A DNA stretch of 64,000 nucleotides, taken from an uncultured Polaribacter sp. GTDB lineage: Bacteria; Bacteroidota; Bacteroidia; Flavobacteriales; Flavobacteriaceae. The notes beneath the pieces are model-generated. The model worked only from the letters and a program-made list of their open reading frames with translations. It had not been told where the DNA came from and made no database searches. The first letter of the stretch is position 1. The number at the start of each line of letters is the position of its first letter. Location of the stretch: contig NZ_CANLXV010000006.1 of the NCBI RefSeq assembly GCF_947495205.1, positions 1 through 64,000 on the forward strand, written 5' to 3'. Made by a program: the position numbers and the translations under genes. Below are positions 16,601 to 26,200 of this stretch, in pieces.

Positions 16601-17416
16601 AGCGAGTTAGCAACGATTAGATATGAGCAAGGTCCACAAGTTATAAAAAGTGAAGATACTTTTTTAATTGGTTATGTACTGTTTGATAAATTAGATGGTT
16701 TTGCAGAGGTTGATGTAGTAGAAAATGCCCAAGAATTGTTTCAACAAAAAATAGATTCTGGTGAATTAACGGTTCCAAAAGGCATCAGTTATAAATTTAC
16801 GGGAACTTATGAAAACCAATTACGTGCAGAAAAAACCCTGTCTGTTATAGTTCCATTAGCATTAGCAATTATTTTCTTGATTTTATATTTTCAGTTTAAA
16901 TCGGTTGCTACATCATTTATGGTTTTTACAGCCATAACCATTGCATTTGCAGGTGGTTTTATTATGATTTGGTTATATGGGCAAGATTGGTTTTTCAATT
17001 TTAGCTTTTTTGGTGAAAATATGCGAGACTTATTTAATATGAAAACCATCAATTTAAGTGTGGCAGTTTGGGTTGGTTTTATTGCATTGTTTGGTATTGC
17101 TACAGATGATGGTGTAGTTATGGCAACCTATTTAACACAAACTTTTAAACGTGAAAAACCTACAGATAAAAAGAGCATACGAGCTTCAGCTTTGGAAGCT
17201 GCAGAAAAAAGAATTCGTCCTTGTTTAATGACTACTGTTACAACAATTTTAGCATTATTACCAGTTTTAACCTCCACAGGTAAAGGTAGCGATATTATGA
17301 TTCCAATGGCGATTCCAATTTTTGGAGGAATGGTCATAGACATCACATCTTATTTTCTTTTACCTGTTTTATATAGTTGGAGAGAAGAATTAAAATTAAA
17401 AAAAGCAAACAAATGA
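13688..17416 (+). CDS. cusA: CusA-type Cu(I)/Ag(I) RND efflux pump
   Basis: 1242 residues from the ATG at 13688 (a TTG at 13667 is less likely). Inner-membrane proton/metal antiporter of the heavy-metal RND family. The helix-4 motif GIAIAIGTMVDVGVILAEN (Asp430) and the Met-containing MPSLNEGSFLLMPTSLPHSG loop are of the monovalent-metal type (HME4), unlike the DFG..VDG motif of the CzcA homologue at 23229. It is longer than E. coli CusA because of an inserted hydrophobic region (about 540-640) after helix 6, common in Bacteroidota. Its stop overlaps the next start (ATGA). Confidence 0.93.
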   Translation: MLNKSIKFLIENKLVAVLLLLLFVGWGTVNAPFNWDIRFLPSNPVAVDAIPDIGENQQIVFTKWDGRSPQDIEDQITYPLTTSLLGIPGVKTIRSSSMFGFSSIYIIFEEDIEFYWSRSRILEKLNSLPNNLLPEGVNPALGPDATGLGQIFWYTLEGRDEKGNVTGGWDLQELRSIQDYYVKYGLSSASGVSEVASIGGYVQEYQVDVNPELMRQYNIGLNQVVKAVKSSNQDIGAQTLEINQAEYLVRGLGYIKSIDDIENAVVTSVDFTAIKIKDIGKVSLGPATRRGLLDKEGAEVVGGVVVARYGANPMEVITNVKTQIEELKGGLPTKILADGRTSQVTIVPFYDRTELIEETLDTLNEALTLEILITILVIIVMVFNLRASILISGLLPVAVLMVFVTMKLFNVDANIVALSGIAIAIGTMVDVGVILAENMIRHLDDKKLQTREDGTKYTTDEVIYNATAEVSGAILTAVLTTIISFVPVFTMIGAEGKLFRPLAFTKTMALSASLVIALFLIPPFAAYLFRKTTLKKSFNHIINIALIVAGIVITISGYWLGVILIAFGVNGLLFVIGKLNKKNNNLINIIISCTAIIFLLAEYWRPLGFNRSILINLLFVAIICFGILGIFSVFRKYYGQILKWALANKVLFLIIPATVLIFGGWILNNTGKEFMPSLNEGSFLLMPTSLPHSGVAENKRVLQQLDMAVATIPEIETVVGKAGRTESALDPAPLSMYENMIQYKTEYIRNSEGKRQRYKLNEDGAFELKNGGFVTNPNNTENVSLSAVERSQLIEDEDGEYYRNWRPEISSPDDIWNEIVKVTKLPGVTSAPKLQPIETRLVMLQTGMRAPMGIKVKGQDLKQIEAFGLQLESFLKQAEGVKVEAVFADRIVGKPYLLIDIDREKIARYGISIEDVQNVLKVAVGGMQLTQTVEGRERYGIRVRYPRELRNNPESIKDIYIPVVKGSPVPLSELATIRYEQGPQVIKSEDTFLIGYVLFDKLDGFAEVDVVENAQELFQQKIDSGELTVPKGISYKFTGTYENQLRAEKTLSVIVPLALAIIFLILYFQFKSVATSFMVFTAITIAFAGGFIMIWLYGQDWFFNFSFFGENMRDLFNMKTINLSVAVWVGFIALFGIATDDGVVMATYLTQTFKREKPTDKKSIRASALEAAEKRIRPCLMTTVTTILALLPVLTSTGKGSDIMIPMAIPIFGGMVIDITSYFLLPVLYSWREELKLKKANK

Positions 17417-18630
17417 AAAATTTAATTTTTACACTCATAAGTTTTTTAGCTTTTGGTTTTTCAAATGCACAAGAATTAAATGTACTTATTGAGCAAGCTC
17501 TAAAAAACAATCCAGCAATTCAAAAATTTGAATTGCAATATAATATTGCATCAGAAAAAGTGAATGAAGTAAATACATTGCCAAATACTGAATTTGGTGT
17601 TGGGTATTTTGTAAGTGAACCAGAAACCAGAACTGGTGCACAACGTTTTAGAATTTCTGTGAAACAAATGTTGCCTTGGTTTGGTACAATTACTTCCAGA
17701 GAAAGCTATGTTTCTTCTATGGCAAAGGTTAAATATGAAGATATTGTTATTGCCAAACGAAAACTAATTACTTCAGTTTCCCAATCATATTATAATTTGT
17801 ATGCAAATAAAGCAAAGCAAAATGTTTTAAAAGAAAATATAAAACTACTTCAAACTTATGAAACACTAGCATTAACATCCGTTGAAGTTAATAAGGCATC
17901 TATGGTAGATGTATTGCGTTTGCAAATGCGCCAAAATGAAATGGAGCAACTATTGGCAATTTTAAATCAACAGTATTTAACAGAACAAACTACCTTCAAT
18001 AAGTTATTGAATCGTGATAAATCAATTTTTATAAATGTTGTGGATGATTTGAATTTTCCTGCAGAAAATTTTGATACCAAAACTAATAATTTATCAGTTC
18101 ATCCAGAATTATTAAAGTACGATAGATTGTATCAATCTATAGAAAAATCAGAATTATTAAATCAGAAAGAAAGCGCTCCAATAATTGGTTTTGGTTTAGA
18201 CTATATAAATGTTACAGAACGTCCAAATATTAGTTTTAGTGATAATGGTAAAGATATTTTGATGCCAATGGTATCTCTTTCTATTCCTATTTTTAATAAT
18301 AGTTATAAATCAAAAACCAAACAATATAGCTTACAACAAGAAGAAGTTTTAGCACAGAGGAAAGAACGAAAAAATAAATTAGAAACGTTTTTAGATAAAG
18401 CAAAAAATGAACGCATTTCTGCAAGAATTAGTTATAAAACACAAACTAAAAATCTGAAACAAGCTAAAAATGCAGAAGAAATTCTAATTAAAAACTACGA
18501 AACTGGTACTATAGATTTTAATGATGTTTTAGATATTCAAGAGTTACAATTGAAGTTTGAAATGAATCAAATTGAATCTATAAAATCTTACTTCGTACAA
18601 ACCACAATTATTAATTATCTAACCAATTAA
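17413..18630 (+). CDS. cusC: TolC-family outer-membrane protein (CusC-like)
   Basis: 405 residues from the ATG at 17413, which overlaps the cusA stop; the frame's earlier ATG lies deep in cusA. Signal peptide to about residue 19 (FGFSNAQ), then the two-repeat alpha-helical OEP domain (LIEQALKNNPAIQ at the start). It forms the outer-membrane channel of the CusCBA complex together with CusA and the adaptor encoded at 20484-22253. Confidence 0.9.
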   Translation: MKNLIFTLISFLAFGFSNAQELNVLIEQALKNNPAIQKFELQYNIASEKVNEVNTLPNTEFGVGYFVSEPETRTGAQRFRISVKQMLPWFGTITSRESYVSSMAKVKYEDIVIAKRKLITSVSQSYYNLYANKAKQNVLKENIKLLQTYETLALTSVEVNKASMVDVLRLQMRQNEMEQLLAILNQQYLTEQTTFNKLLNRDKSIFINVVDDLNFPAENFDTKTNNLSVHPELLKYDRLYQSIEKSELLNQKESAPIIGFGLDYINVTERPNISFSDNGKDILMPMVSLSIPIFNNSYKSKTKQYSLQQEEVLAQRKERKNKLETFLDKAKNERISARISYKTQTKNLKQAKNAEEILIKNYETGTIDFNDVLDIQELQLKFEMNQIESIKSYFVQTTIINYLTN

Positions 18631-18635
18631 AAAAG

Positions 18636-19190
18636 ATGCAAACACTAAATATAAAAAATATGGTTTGTAACAGATGTAAAACAGTTGTTCATCAGTTATT
18701 TAATAATTTAGGTTTTCAGATCTTGTCTATAGAACTTGGTAAAGTTGAGATAAAAGAAAATGACAATAATAATTTTGAAAAACTTGAAAAGGCATTAAAA
18801 AAGGAAGGTTTCGAAATTATTAAAGAGACATCAAAAGCTTTGATGGAAAAAATTAAAATAGCACTAATTAAACATATTGATAAAAGTGATACAGACTATA
18901 TACTTTCTGAATTAGCAAACGAATTAGGTAAAACATATTCTTTTTTAAGCAAGTCTTTTAGTAAATCTGAAGGCATAACACTTGAGAAATATTTTATAAG
19001 TCTCAAAATTGAAAAAGTAAAAGAACACATCCAACTAAATGACTTAAACTTTACAGAAATAGCGTACAGTTTAAATTATAATAATAGCAGTCATTTAGCA
19101 AAACAATTTAAAAATAATACAGGTATTACAATGACAGATTATAAAAAATCAGAGATATGGAATAGAAAGTCTTTAGACAAAATTGTATAA
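18636..19190 (+). CDS. HMA-AraC fusion regulator
   Basis: A 184-residue protein joining an N-terminal HMA-like domain (about 1-62; metal-binding VCNRC with Cys11 and Cys14) to a C-terminal AraC/XylS DNA-binding domain (about 70-175; FTEIAYSLNYNNSSHLAKQF is the second HTH). It lies five bases after cusC. The fold suggests a one-component copper sensor that binds the metal directly through CxxC and activates the cus genes. The joined architecture is seen; the metal and the target promoter are inferred. Confidence 0.88.
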   Translation: MQTLNIKNMVCNRCKTVVHQLFNNLGFQILSIELGKVEIKENDNNNFEKLEKALKKEGFEIIKETSKALMEKIKIALIKHIDKSDTDYILSELANELGKTYSFLSKSFSKSEGITLEKYFISLKIEKVKEHIQLNDLNFTEIAYSLNYNNSSHLAKQFKNNTGITMTDYKKSEIWNRKSLDKIV

Positions 19191-19264
19191 ATATGAACCA
19201 TAATTAGAAAAGTAAATTAGAAAAGCTCATTGTAATTTTACAGATTAATTTAAAATATTTAATA

Positions 19265-19990
19265 ATGAAACACACGTATAATATTACAGGAATGACTTGT
19301 GGAAACTGCAAAGCTTCTGTAGAAAAATATTTAGGAGATATAAATAATGTTACCAATGTTTCTGTAAATCTCGAAAAAGGAGAAGCAGAAGTTACAATGG
19401 AAAAACATATAGAAACCAAAGTTTTAAAAGATGCTTTGCCAGAAAAATATACACTTTCAGAAAAAAAAGAAGAAAAGAAAGAAATACCAGCAGTAGATTT
19501 TGGTGAAGAATTTGAAAAATCAAAATTCGAGCAATTAAAACCATTATTTCTAATCATCTTTTATATTACAACTGCAGGTATTTTATTGAACTACAAAAAC
19601 TGGAATTGGAGTAGTTTTATGCTCGATTTTATGGGTTTATTCTACATTATATTTAGCTTTTTTAAAATGTTAGATTTAAAAGGATTTCCAGATTCATTTA
19701 GAATGTATGATCCTTTGGCAAAAAGAGTTCCTATTTATGCTAAAATTTATCCCTTTATAGAAACTGCATTAGGTCTAATGTTTTTAATGCGTTTTGAAAT
19801 AACTGTAGCCCTAATAATTACACTGGTTATTTTAGGTGTTACTACAATTGGTGTTACAAAAACACTTTTAGACAAAAAAGCAATTAGATGCGCTTGTCTT
19901 GGTACTGCTTTAAAGTTACCAATGACAGAAGCTACTTTTATAGAAAACGCAATTATGATTATAATGGCAATATTAATGTTAACAATTTAA
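19265..19990 (+). CDS. HMA-domain membrane protein (MauE-like)
   Basis: 241 residues. An N-terminal HMA domain (GMTCGNC, Cys12 and Cys15, to about residue 65), a charged linker, then four predicted membrane helices (about 92-235) with conserved CACLGTALKLP near the end, the pattern of MauE/DoxX-like proteins. Probably handles copper at the inner membrane, either for efflux or for delivery to the adaptor. The exact function is not known. It begins the second part of the copper operon. Confidence 0.82.
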   Translation: MKHTYNITGMTCGNCKASVEKYLGDINNVTNVSVNLEKGEAEVTMEKHIETKVLKDALPEKYTLSEKKEEKKEIPAVDFGEEFEKSKFEQLKPLFLIIFYITTAGILLNYKNWNWSSFMLDFMGLFYIIFSFFKMLDLKGFPDSFRMYDPLAKRVPIYAKIYPFIETALGLMFLMRFEITVALIITLVILGVTTIGVTKTLLDKKAIRCACLGTALKLPMTEATFIENAIMIIMAILMLTI

Positions 19991-20002
19991 AATAGAAAAA
20001 TT

Positions 20003-20494
20003 ATGAATTCAAATGAACACAAAAACAATAATAAAAGTATGAGCAATTACACCAAATTCTTTTTAATGTTAGGTTTATCTTTTATAGCGATGTACATAAC
20101 TATGTATTTAAATACCTATGAATTTGACCACGTATATTTTAGTCTAACACGCTTTTATATGGTTTGTTTAGGTACTTCTACAATGGCAGTAATTATGTGG
20201 TTTTTTATGAGAAATATGTATGAGAATAAGAAAAAAAACATTGCAATTCTTATTGGAAGTTTTGTTCTTTTTGCAGGTTCATTAGGTTTGGTTCGTGAGC
20301 AAAAATCTACAGTTGGCGACGTTCTTTGGATGAAAGCAATGATTCCACATCATTCAATTGCAATCCTTACAAGTGGAAGAGCTGATATTAAAGACCCAGA
20401 AGTTAAAAAATTGGCAGAAGATATTATTAAAGCGCAGAAAAGAGAAATTGAAGAAATGAAAGCGATGATAAAACGTTTAGAAAATGAAAAATAA
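20003..20494 (+). CDS. DUF305-type membrane protein
   Basis: 163 residues with three membrane helices (about 15-35, 48-68, 75-95) and a periplasmic C-terminal DUF305 segment (MKAMIPHHSIAILTS, then a helical IKAQKREIEEMKAMI). DUF305 domains of the CopM type bind copper through His and Met. The final 11 bases overlap the adaptor gene, so both are translated together. Confidence 0.85.
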   Translation: MNSNEHKNNNKSMSNYTKFFLMLGLSFIAMYITMYLNTYEFDHVYFSLTRFYMVCLGTSTMAVIMWFFMRNMYENKKKNIAILIGSFVLFAGSLGLVREQKSTVGDVLWMKAMIPHHSIAILTSGRADIKDPEVKKLAEDIIKAQKREIEEMKAMIKRLENEK

Positions 20495-22253
20495 AAATAT
20501 AGCAATCTATTTAGGAATACTTGCTTTCGGTTTGTTGTTGGGCTATTTTTTCTTCGGAAATTCTTCTGATAAGACAACTCACAATCACAATGAAGTTTCT
20601 ACAAAAAGTCAAATGTGGACGTGTTCTATGCATCCACAAATTATGAAATCAGAACCTGGTGATTGCCCAATTTGTGGTATGGATTTAATTCCTGCAGAAA
20701 ATAGTTCAGATGGTTTAATGGCAGACCAATTTAAACTGACAGAAAATGCAATGGCTTTAGCAAACATTCAAACGTCTATTGTTGGTAATGCTAAAGTAGA
20801 AGATAATGGAACTCTATTATCAGGAAAAATTGTAGAAAATGAAGAAGAAAATGCTATACAAGTAAGTTATTTCTCTGGTAGAATAGAACGTTTAAACATC
20901 AATTCTACAGGTGTAAAGGTTAATAAAGGGCAACTATTAGCAACTATTTATTCACCAGAATTATTTGCTGCACAACAAGAATTAATTACAGCTTCCTCTT
21001 TAAAAGAAACACAACCAACATTATACAAAGCTGTTCGTAACAAATTGAAATTATGGAAACTTTCAGAAACTCAAATTAATCAAATTGAGACATCAGGTAA
21101 AGTAAAAGAAAACTTTCCTGTGTATGCAACTGTTACTGGTACAGTTTCAGAAAAATTAGTAGCAGAAGGAGCGTCTGTAAAACAAGGGCAACCTTTATTT
21201 AAAATAGCAAACTTTAACACTCTTTGGGCAAATTTTGATGTGTATGAAAATCAGATTGGTTTGTTTAAAAAAGGTCAAGAAATTTCTATAACAACAAATA
21301 CCAATAAAGTAATTAATGCAAAAGTAGATTTTATAGACCCTGTTTTAGATACAAAAACAAGAACCGTAAAATTAAGAGTTGTACTTAATAATAGAAACAA
21401 CCTATTAAAACCAGGAATGTTTGTTGAAGGAAAAATTAAAGGAATCAATTTCGATAAAGGAGCAATTATTTCTATACCAGCATCAGCGATTTTATGGACA
21501 GGAAAACGCTCTGTTGTTTATGTAAAAACAAATGATAATGCTCCCGTTTTTGAAATGCGCGAAATTACATTAGGCAATAGAATTGGCGACAACTACGAAG
21601 TTTTAAAAGGTTTAAAAAATGAAGATGAAATTGTAACTAATGGAACTTTTACTGTAGATGCTGCTGCTCAATTACAAGGCAAAAAATCTATGATGAATAA
21701 AAAAGGTGGTGAAGTAATGACAGGTCACGAAAATCATCTTGGTATGGCAAAGAATACTTCATCAATAACAAACAGCTTCAATAAAAACGAGAGAATAGAA
21801 GTGTCAGAAGATTTTCAAAATCAATTAAAAACAGTTTTTAATGAGTATATAAAATTAAAAGATGCTCTGGTTAAAGAAGAAACTAATAAATCAATTTCAG
21901 CTTCAAAAAAGCTATTAGAAAAATTATCTAAAGTTGATATGAAACTACTAAAAGATAACGAAACTCATACAAATTGGATGTCTTTAGTAAAAGAGATAAA
22001 AATTTCTACAACATCAATTTCTAAAGCATCAAATATTGAAGAACAAAGAAGTCATTTTAAAAATTTGTCTTTAAACTTAATAAAAGCAATTCAAATATTC
22101 GGTATCAACACAAAAGTGTTTGTAGAATTCTGTCCTATGGCAAATAGTAACAAAGGTGCGTATTGGTTAAGTAAAGAAGAAAAAGTAATAAATCCTTATT
22201 ATGGTGATAAAATGTTAACCTGTGGTGAAGTAAAACAAGTAATAGAACAATAA
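20484..22253 (+). CDS. cusB: CusB-type RND periplasmic adaptor with metal-binding ends
   Basis: A 589-residue membrane-anchored adaptor. After the N-terminal helix comes a heavy-metal-binding domain (WTCSMHP, then CPICGMDL; Cys47, His50, Cys61, Cys64), then the barrel-sandwich, beta-barrel and membrane-proximal domains (about 85-400), and finally a DUF3347 domain (about 430-589) with EFCPMAN and MLTCGE. It links CusA to CusC and passes Cu/Ag to the pump. The two extra metal-binding ends are common in Bacteroidota. It lies three genes away from cusA-cusC but in the same direction. Confidence 0.92.
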   Translation: MKNKNIAIYLGILAFGLLLGYFFFGNSSDKTTHNHNEVSTKSQMWTCSMHPQIMKSEPGDCPICGMDLIPAENSSDGLMADQFKLTENAMALANIQTSIVGNAKVEDNGTLLSGKIVENEEENAIQVSYFSGRIERLNINSTGVKVNKGQLLATIYSPELFAAQQELITASSLKETQPTLYKAVRNKLKLWKLSETQINQIETSGKVKENFPVYATVTGTVSEKLVAEGASVKQGQPLFKIANFNTLWANFDVYENQIGLFKKGQEISITTNTNKVINAKVDFIDPVLDTKTRTVKLRVVLNNRNNLLKPGMFVEGKIKGINFDKGAIISIPASAILWTGKRSVVYVKTNDNAPVFEMREITLGNRIGDNYEVLKGLKNEDEIVTNGTFTVDAAAQLQGKKSMMNKKGGEVMTGHENHLGMAKNTSSITNSFNKNERIEVSEDFQNQLKTVFNEYIKLKDALVKEETNKSISASKKLLEKLSKVDMKLLKDNETHTNWMSLVKEIKISTTSISKASNIEEQRSHFKNLSLNLIKAIQIFGINTKVFVEFCPMANSNKGAYWLSKEEKVINPYYGDKMLTCGEVKQVIEQ

Positions 22254-22281
22254 AACAAATTAATAATTAAATTTTAAACAA

Positions 22282-22680
22282 ATGAAAAAAGTAATTTTAA
22301 GTGTAGTAATTATTGCAGCAACATTATTTGTAAGCTGTAAAAACGAAGGTAAAAAAGAAACAAACACCAACAAAACTGAAGTTTCTAAAGAAATGGCAAC
22401 AACAGAAATTTCTTTTGGTGTAAGAGGAAACTGTGGTATGTGTAAAAGTACAATTGAAAAAGCAGCAAACAATGTTGAAGGTGTTGCAACTGCAGATTGG
22501 GATGTAGATAAAAAGAAAATTGCTGTTTCTTTTGATGAAAGTAAAACTAATGAAATGGCTATTCATAAAGCAATTGCAGCTTCTGGTTATGATACAGAAA
22601 AAGCGATAGGAGATTTAGATGCTTATGATAATTTACCTGGTTGTTGTAAATATGACCATACTATGGAAATGAACCAATAA
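22282..22680 (+). CDS. HMA-domain lipoprotein, copper chaperone-like
   Basis: 132 residues: lipoprotein signal (LFVSC, Cys19), a short linker, an HMA domain (about 45-110) with GNCGMC as the metal site, and a Cys/His/Met-rich tail (PGCCKYDHTMEM). It ends the copper operon, just before a strong terminator. Probably a periplasmic metallochaperone that hands copper to the CusB or CusC complex. Confidence 0.87.
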   Translation: MKKVILSVVIIAATLFVSCKNEGKKETNTNKTEVSKEMATTEISFGVRGNCGMCKSTIEKAANNVEGVATADWDVDKKKIAVSFDESKTNEMAIHKAIAASGYDTEKAIGDLDAYDNLPGCCKYDHTMEMNQ

Positions 22681-22690
22681 AACTGTTTAG

Positions 22691-22730
22691 GGAAGAAGTG
22701 TATTTTTTTTTATAAAAAAGCACTTCTTCC
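22691..22730 (+). terminator. Terminator of the copper operon
   Basis: GGAAGAAGTG and CACTTCTTCC are perfect 10-bp arms with an A/T loop that itself contains eight T. The T-run is in the loop, not after the stem, so efficiency is uncertain. Confidence 0.6.
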
Positions 22731-22754
22731 AAAACTATTAGTTAAGCTTTATTA

Positions 22755-22771
22755 TTTGCACAACCATTGCA
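22755..22771. promoter_or_regulatory. Metal operator, site 3
   Basis: TTTGCACAACCATTGCA, identical over 17 bases to 6886-6902. The -7 box TATCTTTG (22784-22791) lies at nearly the same spacing as at site 1 (12 against 12 bases from the end of the operator), so regulation by occlusion of the -33 region is likely. Confidence 0.65.
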
Positions 22772-22796
22772 TTAATTTATTTATATCTTTGCTATA

Positions 22797-23108
22797 ATGA
22801 AATATTTAACCTTCATATTATCGCTTTATATTTTAGCTCTTAATTTAGCACCTTGCGAAGATTATGCTGCGCTTGATAATGAGGTTAAAACAGAAAATTT
22901 ACAAGCAACAAACATTGATCATCAACATCAAGATTTAGACTTATGCTCTCCTTTTTGTATTTGTCAATGTTGTCATATTAATACAATAGATTTCAAATTT
23001 ATAGATGTAAATATTATCTCATACTACATTTCTACCCAAGACTTTTTCTACCAAAATGGTACAGAAAAAGACTTTACTACTTCAATTTTACAGCCACCAA
23101 GGGCTTAA
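22797..23108 (+). CDS. Small exported Cys/His-rich protein (DUF6660-like), copy 2
   Basis: 103 residues with signal peptide, acidic His-rich stretch (DHQHQD) and CSPFCICQCC cluster, a paralogue of 6928-7245. It opens metal module 2 behind the same operator. Probably periplasmic and metal-binding. Function unknown. Confidence 0.75.
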   Translation: MKYLTFILSLYILALNLAPCEDYAALDNEVKTENLQATNIDHQHQDLDLCSPFCICQCCHINTIDFKFIDVNIISYYISTQDFFYQNGTEKDFTTSILQPPRA

Positions 23109-23141
23109 TTCAGTTTTTCAAAGGATAATTATATCCAATTT

Positions 23142-23157
23142 AGAACCTAAAGGTTCT
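23142..23157 (+). terminator. Weak hairpin before the CzcA fusion gene
   Basis: AGAACC/GGTTCT with a TAAA loop, followed by a short T-stretch. It may partly end transcription of the DUF6660-like gene. Confidence 0.35.
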
Positions 23158-23228
23158 TTAAATCTCGTGTAATTCTATTTTTTTTTACGAATTATATCAA
23201 TAAGTTTAACTGAATTAACATATTCACT

Positions 23229-26200
23229 ATGATTAATAAAATCATTGATTTTTCAATCAATAACAAATTTATAATTGGTTTGCTAACGCTTACCATTATC
23301 GGAGCTGGTATTTGGAGTATGACCCAAGTACCAATAGATGCAGTTCCAGATATTACAAATAACCAAGTACAGGTCATTACTCAAGCACCAAATTTAGGTA
23401 CAGAAGATATTGAGCAAATTATTACTTATCCTGTAGAGATTGCTATGAGTAACCTACCTAATGTTCAAGAAATTCGTTCTGTATCTCGTTTTGGTTTGTC
23501 TGTAGTTACTATTGTTTTTAACGATGATATGGGGACATATTTACCTCGTCAATTAGTTGCTGAAAAATTGAACGACATCAAAGAACAAATACCTGCTGGT
23601 TTTGGTGAACCCTCTATGGGTCCAATTTCATCAGGTTTAGGCGAAATATATCAATATACATTAAAAGTAAAACCTGAATTTAAAGATAAATATTCTGTAA
23701 CTGATTTACGTACGATGCAAGATTGGATTGTACAACGTCAAATGGCGATGGTAGAAGGTGTTGTAGAAGTAAATGCAATTGGAGGTAAAATAAAACAATA
23801 TGAAGTCGCTGTTGACCCTAACGAATTACGTGCGATTGGACTAACCATTACCGACGTTTTTGAAGCACTGGAAAATAACAACCAAAATACTGGTGGTGCG
23901 TATATCGAAAAAAATCATCAAGCTAATTTCATTCGTGGAGAAGGATTAGCTCGTAGTTTAAATGATATAAAAAAAATTGTTGTAAAAAACACTAATAATA
24001 TTCCTATTACTATTGGCGATATTGCCAAAGTACAATTTGGTGCTGCTATTCGTTATGGTGCATTAACACAAGATGGCGAAGGAGAAGTTGTAGGTGGTTT
24101 GGTAATGATGCTTAAAGGCGCTAATTCAAATGATGTAATAGAAAATGTTAAAGTTAGAATGGCTCAAATTGAAAAATCTTTGCCAGAAGGTGTGATAATT
24201 GAACCTTTATTAGACCGAAGTAAGCTAATAGCTGAAACAACATCAACTGTAGCAACAAACCTTATTGAAGGTGCATTGATAGTCATTTTTGTCCTTATTT
24301 TCTTATTAGGAAACTGGCGTGGTGGCTTAATCGTTGCATCAACCATTCCGCTATCATTATTATTTGCTTTTATATTGATGAATGGATTTGATGTTTGGGC
24401 GAATCTAATGAGTTTAGGTGCAATTGATTTTGGTATTATTGTAGATGGCGCAGTAATTATTGTAGAAAGCACCGTTTTTCTCATTGCATCAAAAATATTA
24501 AAGAAAAAGAAATTAACATCCAAAGAACGTGATGGCGTTGCAGCAGATGCTTCAAAAAAAATGATGAATGCTGCCTTTTTTGGTCAGCTTATTATTCTAA
24601 TCGTATTTCTGCCAATATTGGCTTTAGAGGGTATTGAAGGGAAAATGTTTAAACCTATGGCATTGACTTTCATTTTTGCAATGATTGGTGCAATGGTGCT
24701 GTGTTTGACTTATGTACCAATGATGTCCGCATTAATTTTAAGAGCTCCAAAATCAGAAAAAAAATCTTATGGAGATAAATTTGTGCATTGGGTTGAACAT
24801 AAATACCAACCTATATTAGAAAAAGCATTAAAAAAAGGAAAACTAATAATTGGTGTTTCTGTTATTTTATTTGGTATTACTGTTTTTATGTTTACAAGAA
24901 TGGGGGGCGAGTTCATACCTCAACTTGATGAAGGTGATATTGCTTTTCACGCTATTTTAAAACCTGGTAGTTCATTAACTGAAACTATTGAAACAACAAC
25001 AAAGATTGAGCAAATTGTTAAAACAAAGTTTCCAGAAGTTGAAAAAATTGTAAGTCGAATTGGTGTTGCAGAAATACCTACAGATCCTATGCCTATGGAT
25101 ATTGCAGATATTTTTGTGATTTTAAAACCAAAAAGGGAATGGACTTCAGTTAATTCTAAAAAAGAACTCATTGAGCAAATGAAAGAAGCTGTTGAAATAA
25201 TTCCTGGTGTAAATTACGAATTTACCCAACCAATTGAAATGCGTTTTAATGAATTATTAGAAGGTGTTAGAGAAGATATAGCTATAAAGATTTATGGTGA
25301 AGATATAAATGTATTATCTCAAAAAGCAGAAGAAATATCTAAAATTATTGCAGGTACAGAAGGTATTGGAGATATGAAAGCCGAAGCTACAACTGGCTTA
25401 CCACAAATTACAATAACGTATAATAGAAATAAATTAGCTCAATATGGCCTTCAAATAAATAAAATGAATCAATTGGTACAATCTGCTTTTGCTGGTGGTA
25501 CTGCAGGTATCATTTTTGAAGGAGAAAAAAGATTTGATTTAGTAGTAAGATTAAATGCTACCAATCGTAAAAATATTTCTGATGTTCAAAATTTATACAT
25601 CAATTTACCTTCTGGAAATCAAATTCCTCTTCGTGAAATTGCAGATGTAAGTTATAAAGCTGGCCCAATGCAAATAAGTAGAGATAATACAAATAGGAGA
25701 ACCTATGTTGGAATAAATGTTAGAGGACGTGACGTAAAATCATTAGTAATGGAAATAAAATCAAAGTTAGATGCCCAATTAGAATTACCAACAGGTTATT
25801 TTATACGTTATGGTGGTGCTTTTGAGAATTTAGAACGCGCAAGTAATCGTTTACTAACAGTGGTACCTATTGCATTATTATTAATTTTTGTACTTATTTA
25901 TTTTGCCTTAAAATCATTACCTCAAACTTTAATGATTTATATCGCAATACCAATGGCAACTATTGGAGGTGTTTTTGCATTATGGTTAAGAGATATGCCT
26001 TTTAGTATTTCTGCAGGTGTAGGTTTTATTGTGTTATTTGGTGTTGCAGTTTTAAACGGATTGGTTATGATTAGTGGTTTAAATGAACTAAAAGAAGAAG
26101 GTGTAACCAATTTAAAAGATAGAATTATAGAAGGCACAAAACGAAGAATTAGACCAATTATGTTAACTGCTTTTACAGATGTTTTAGGTTTTTTACCGAT

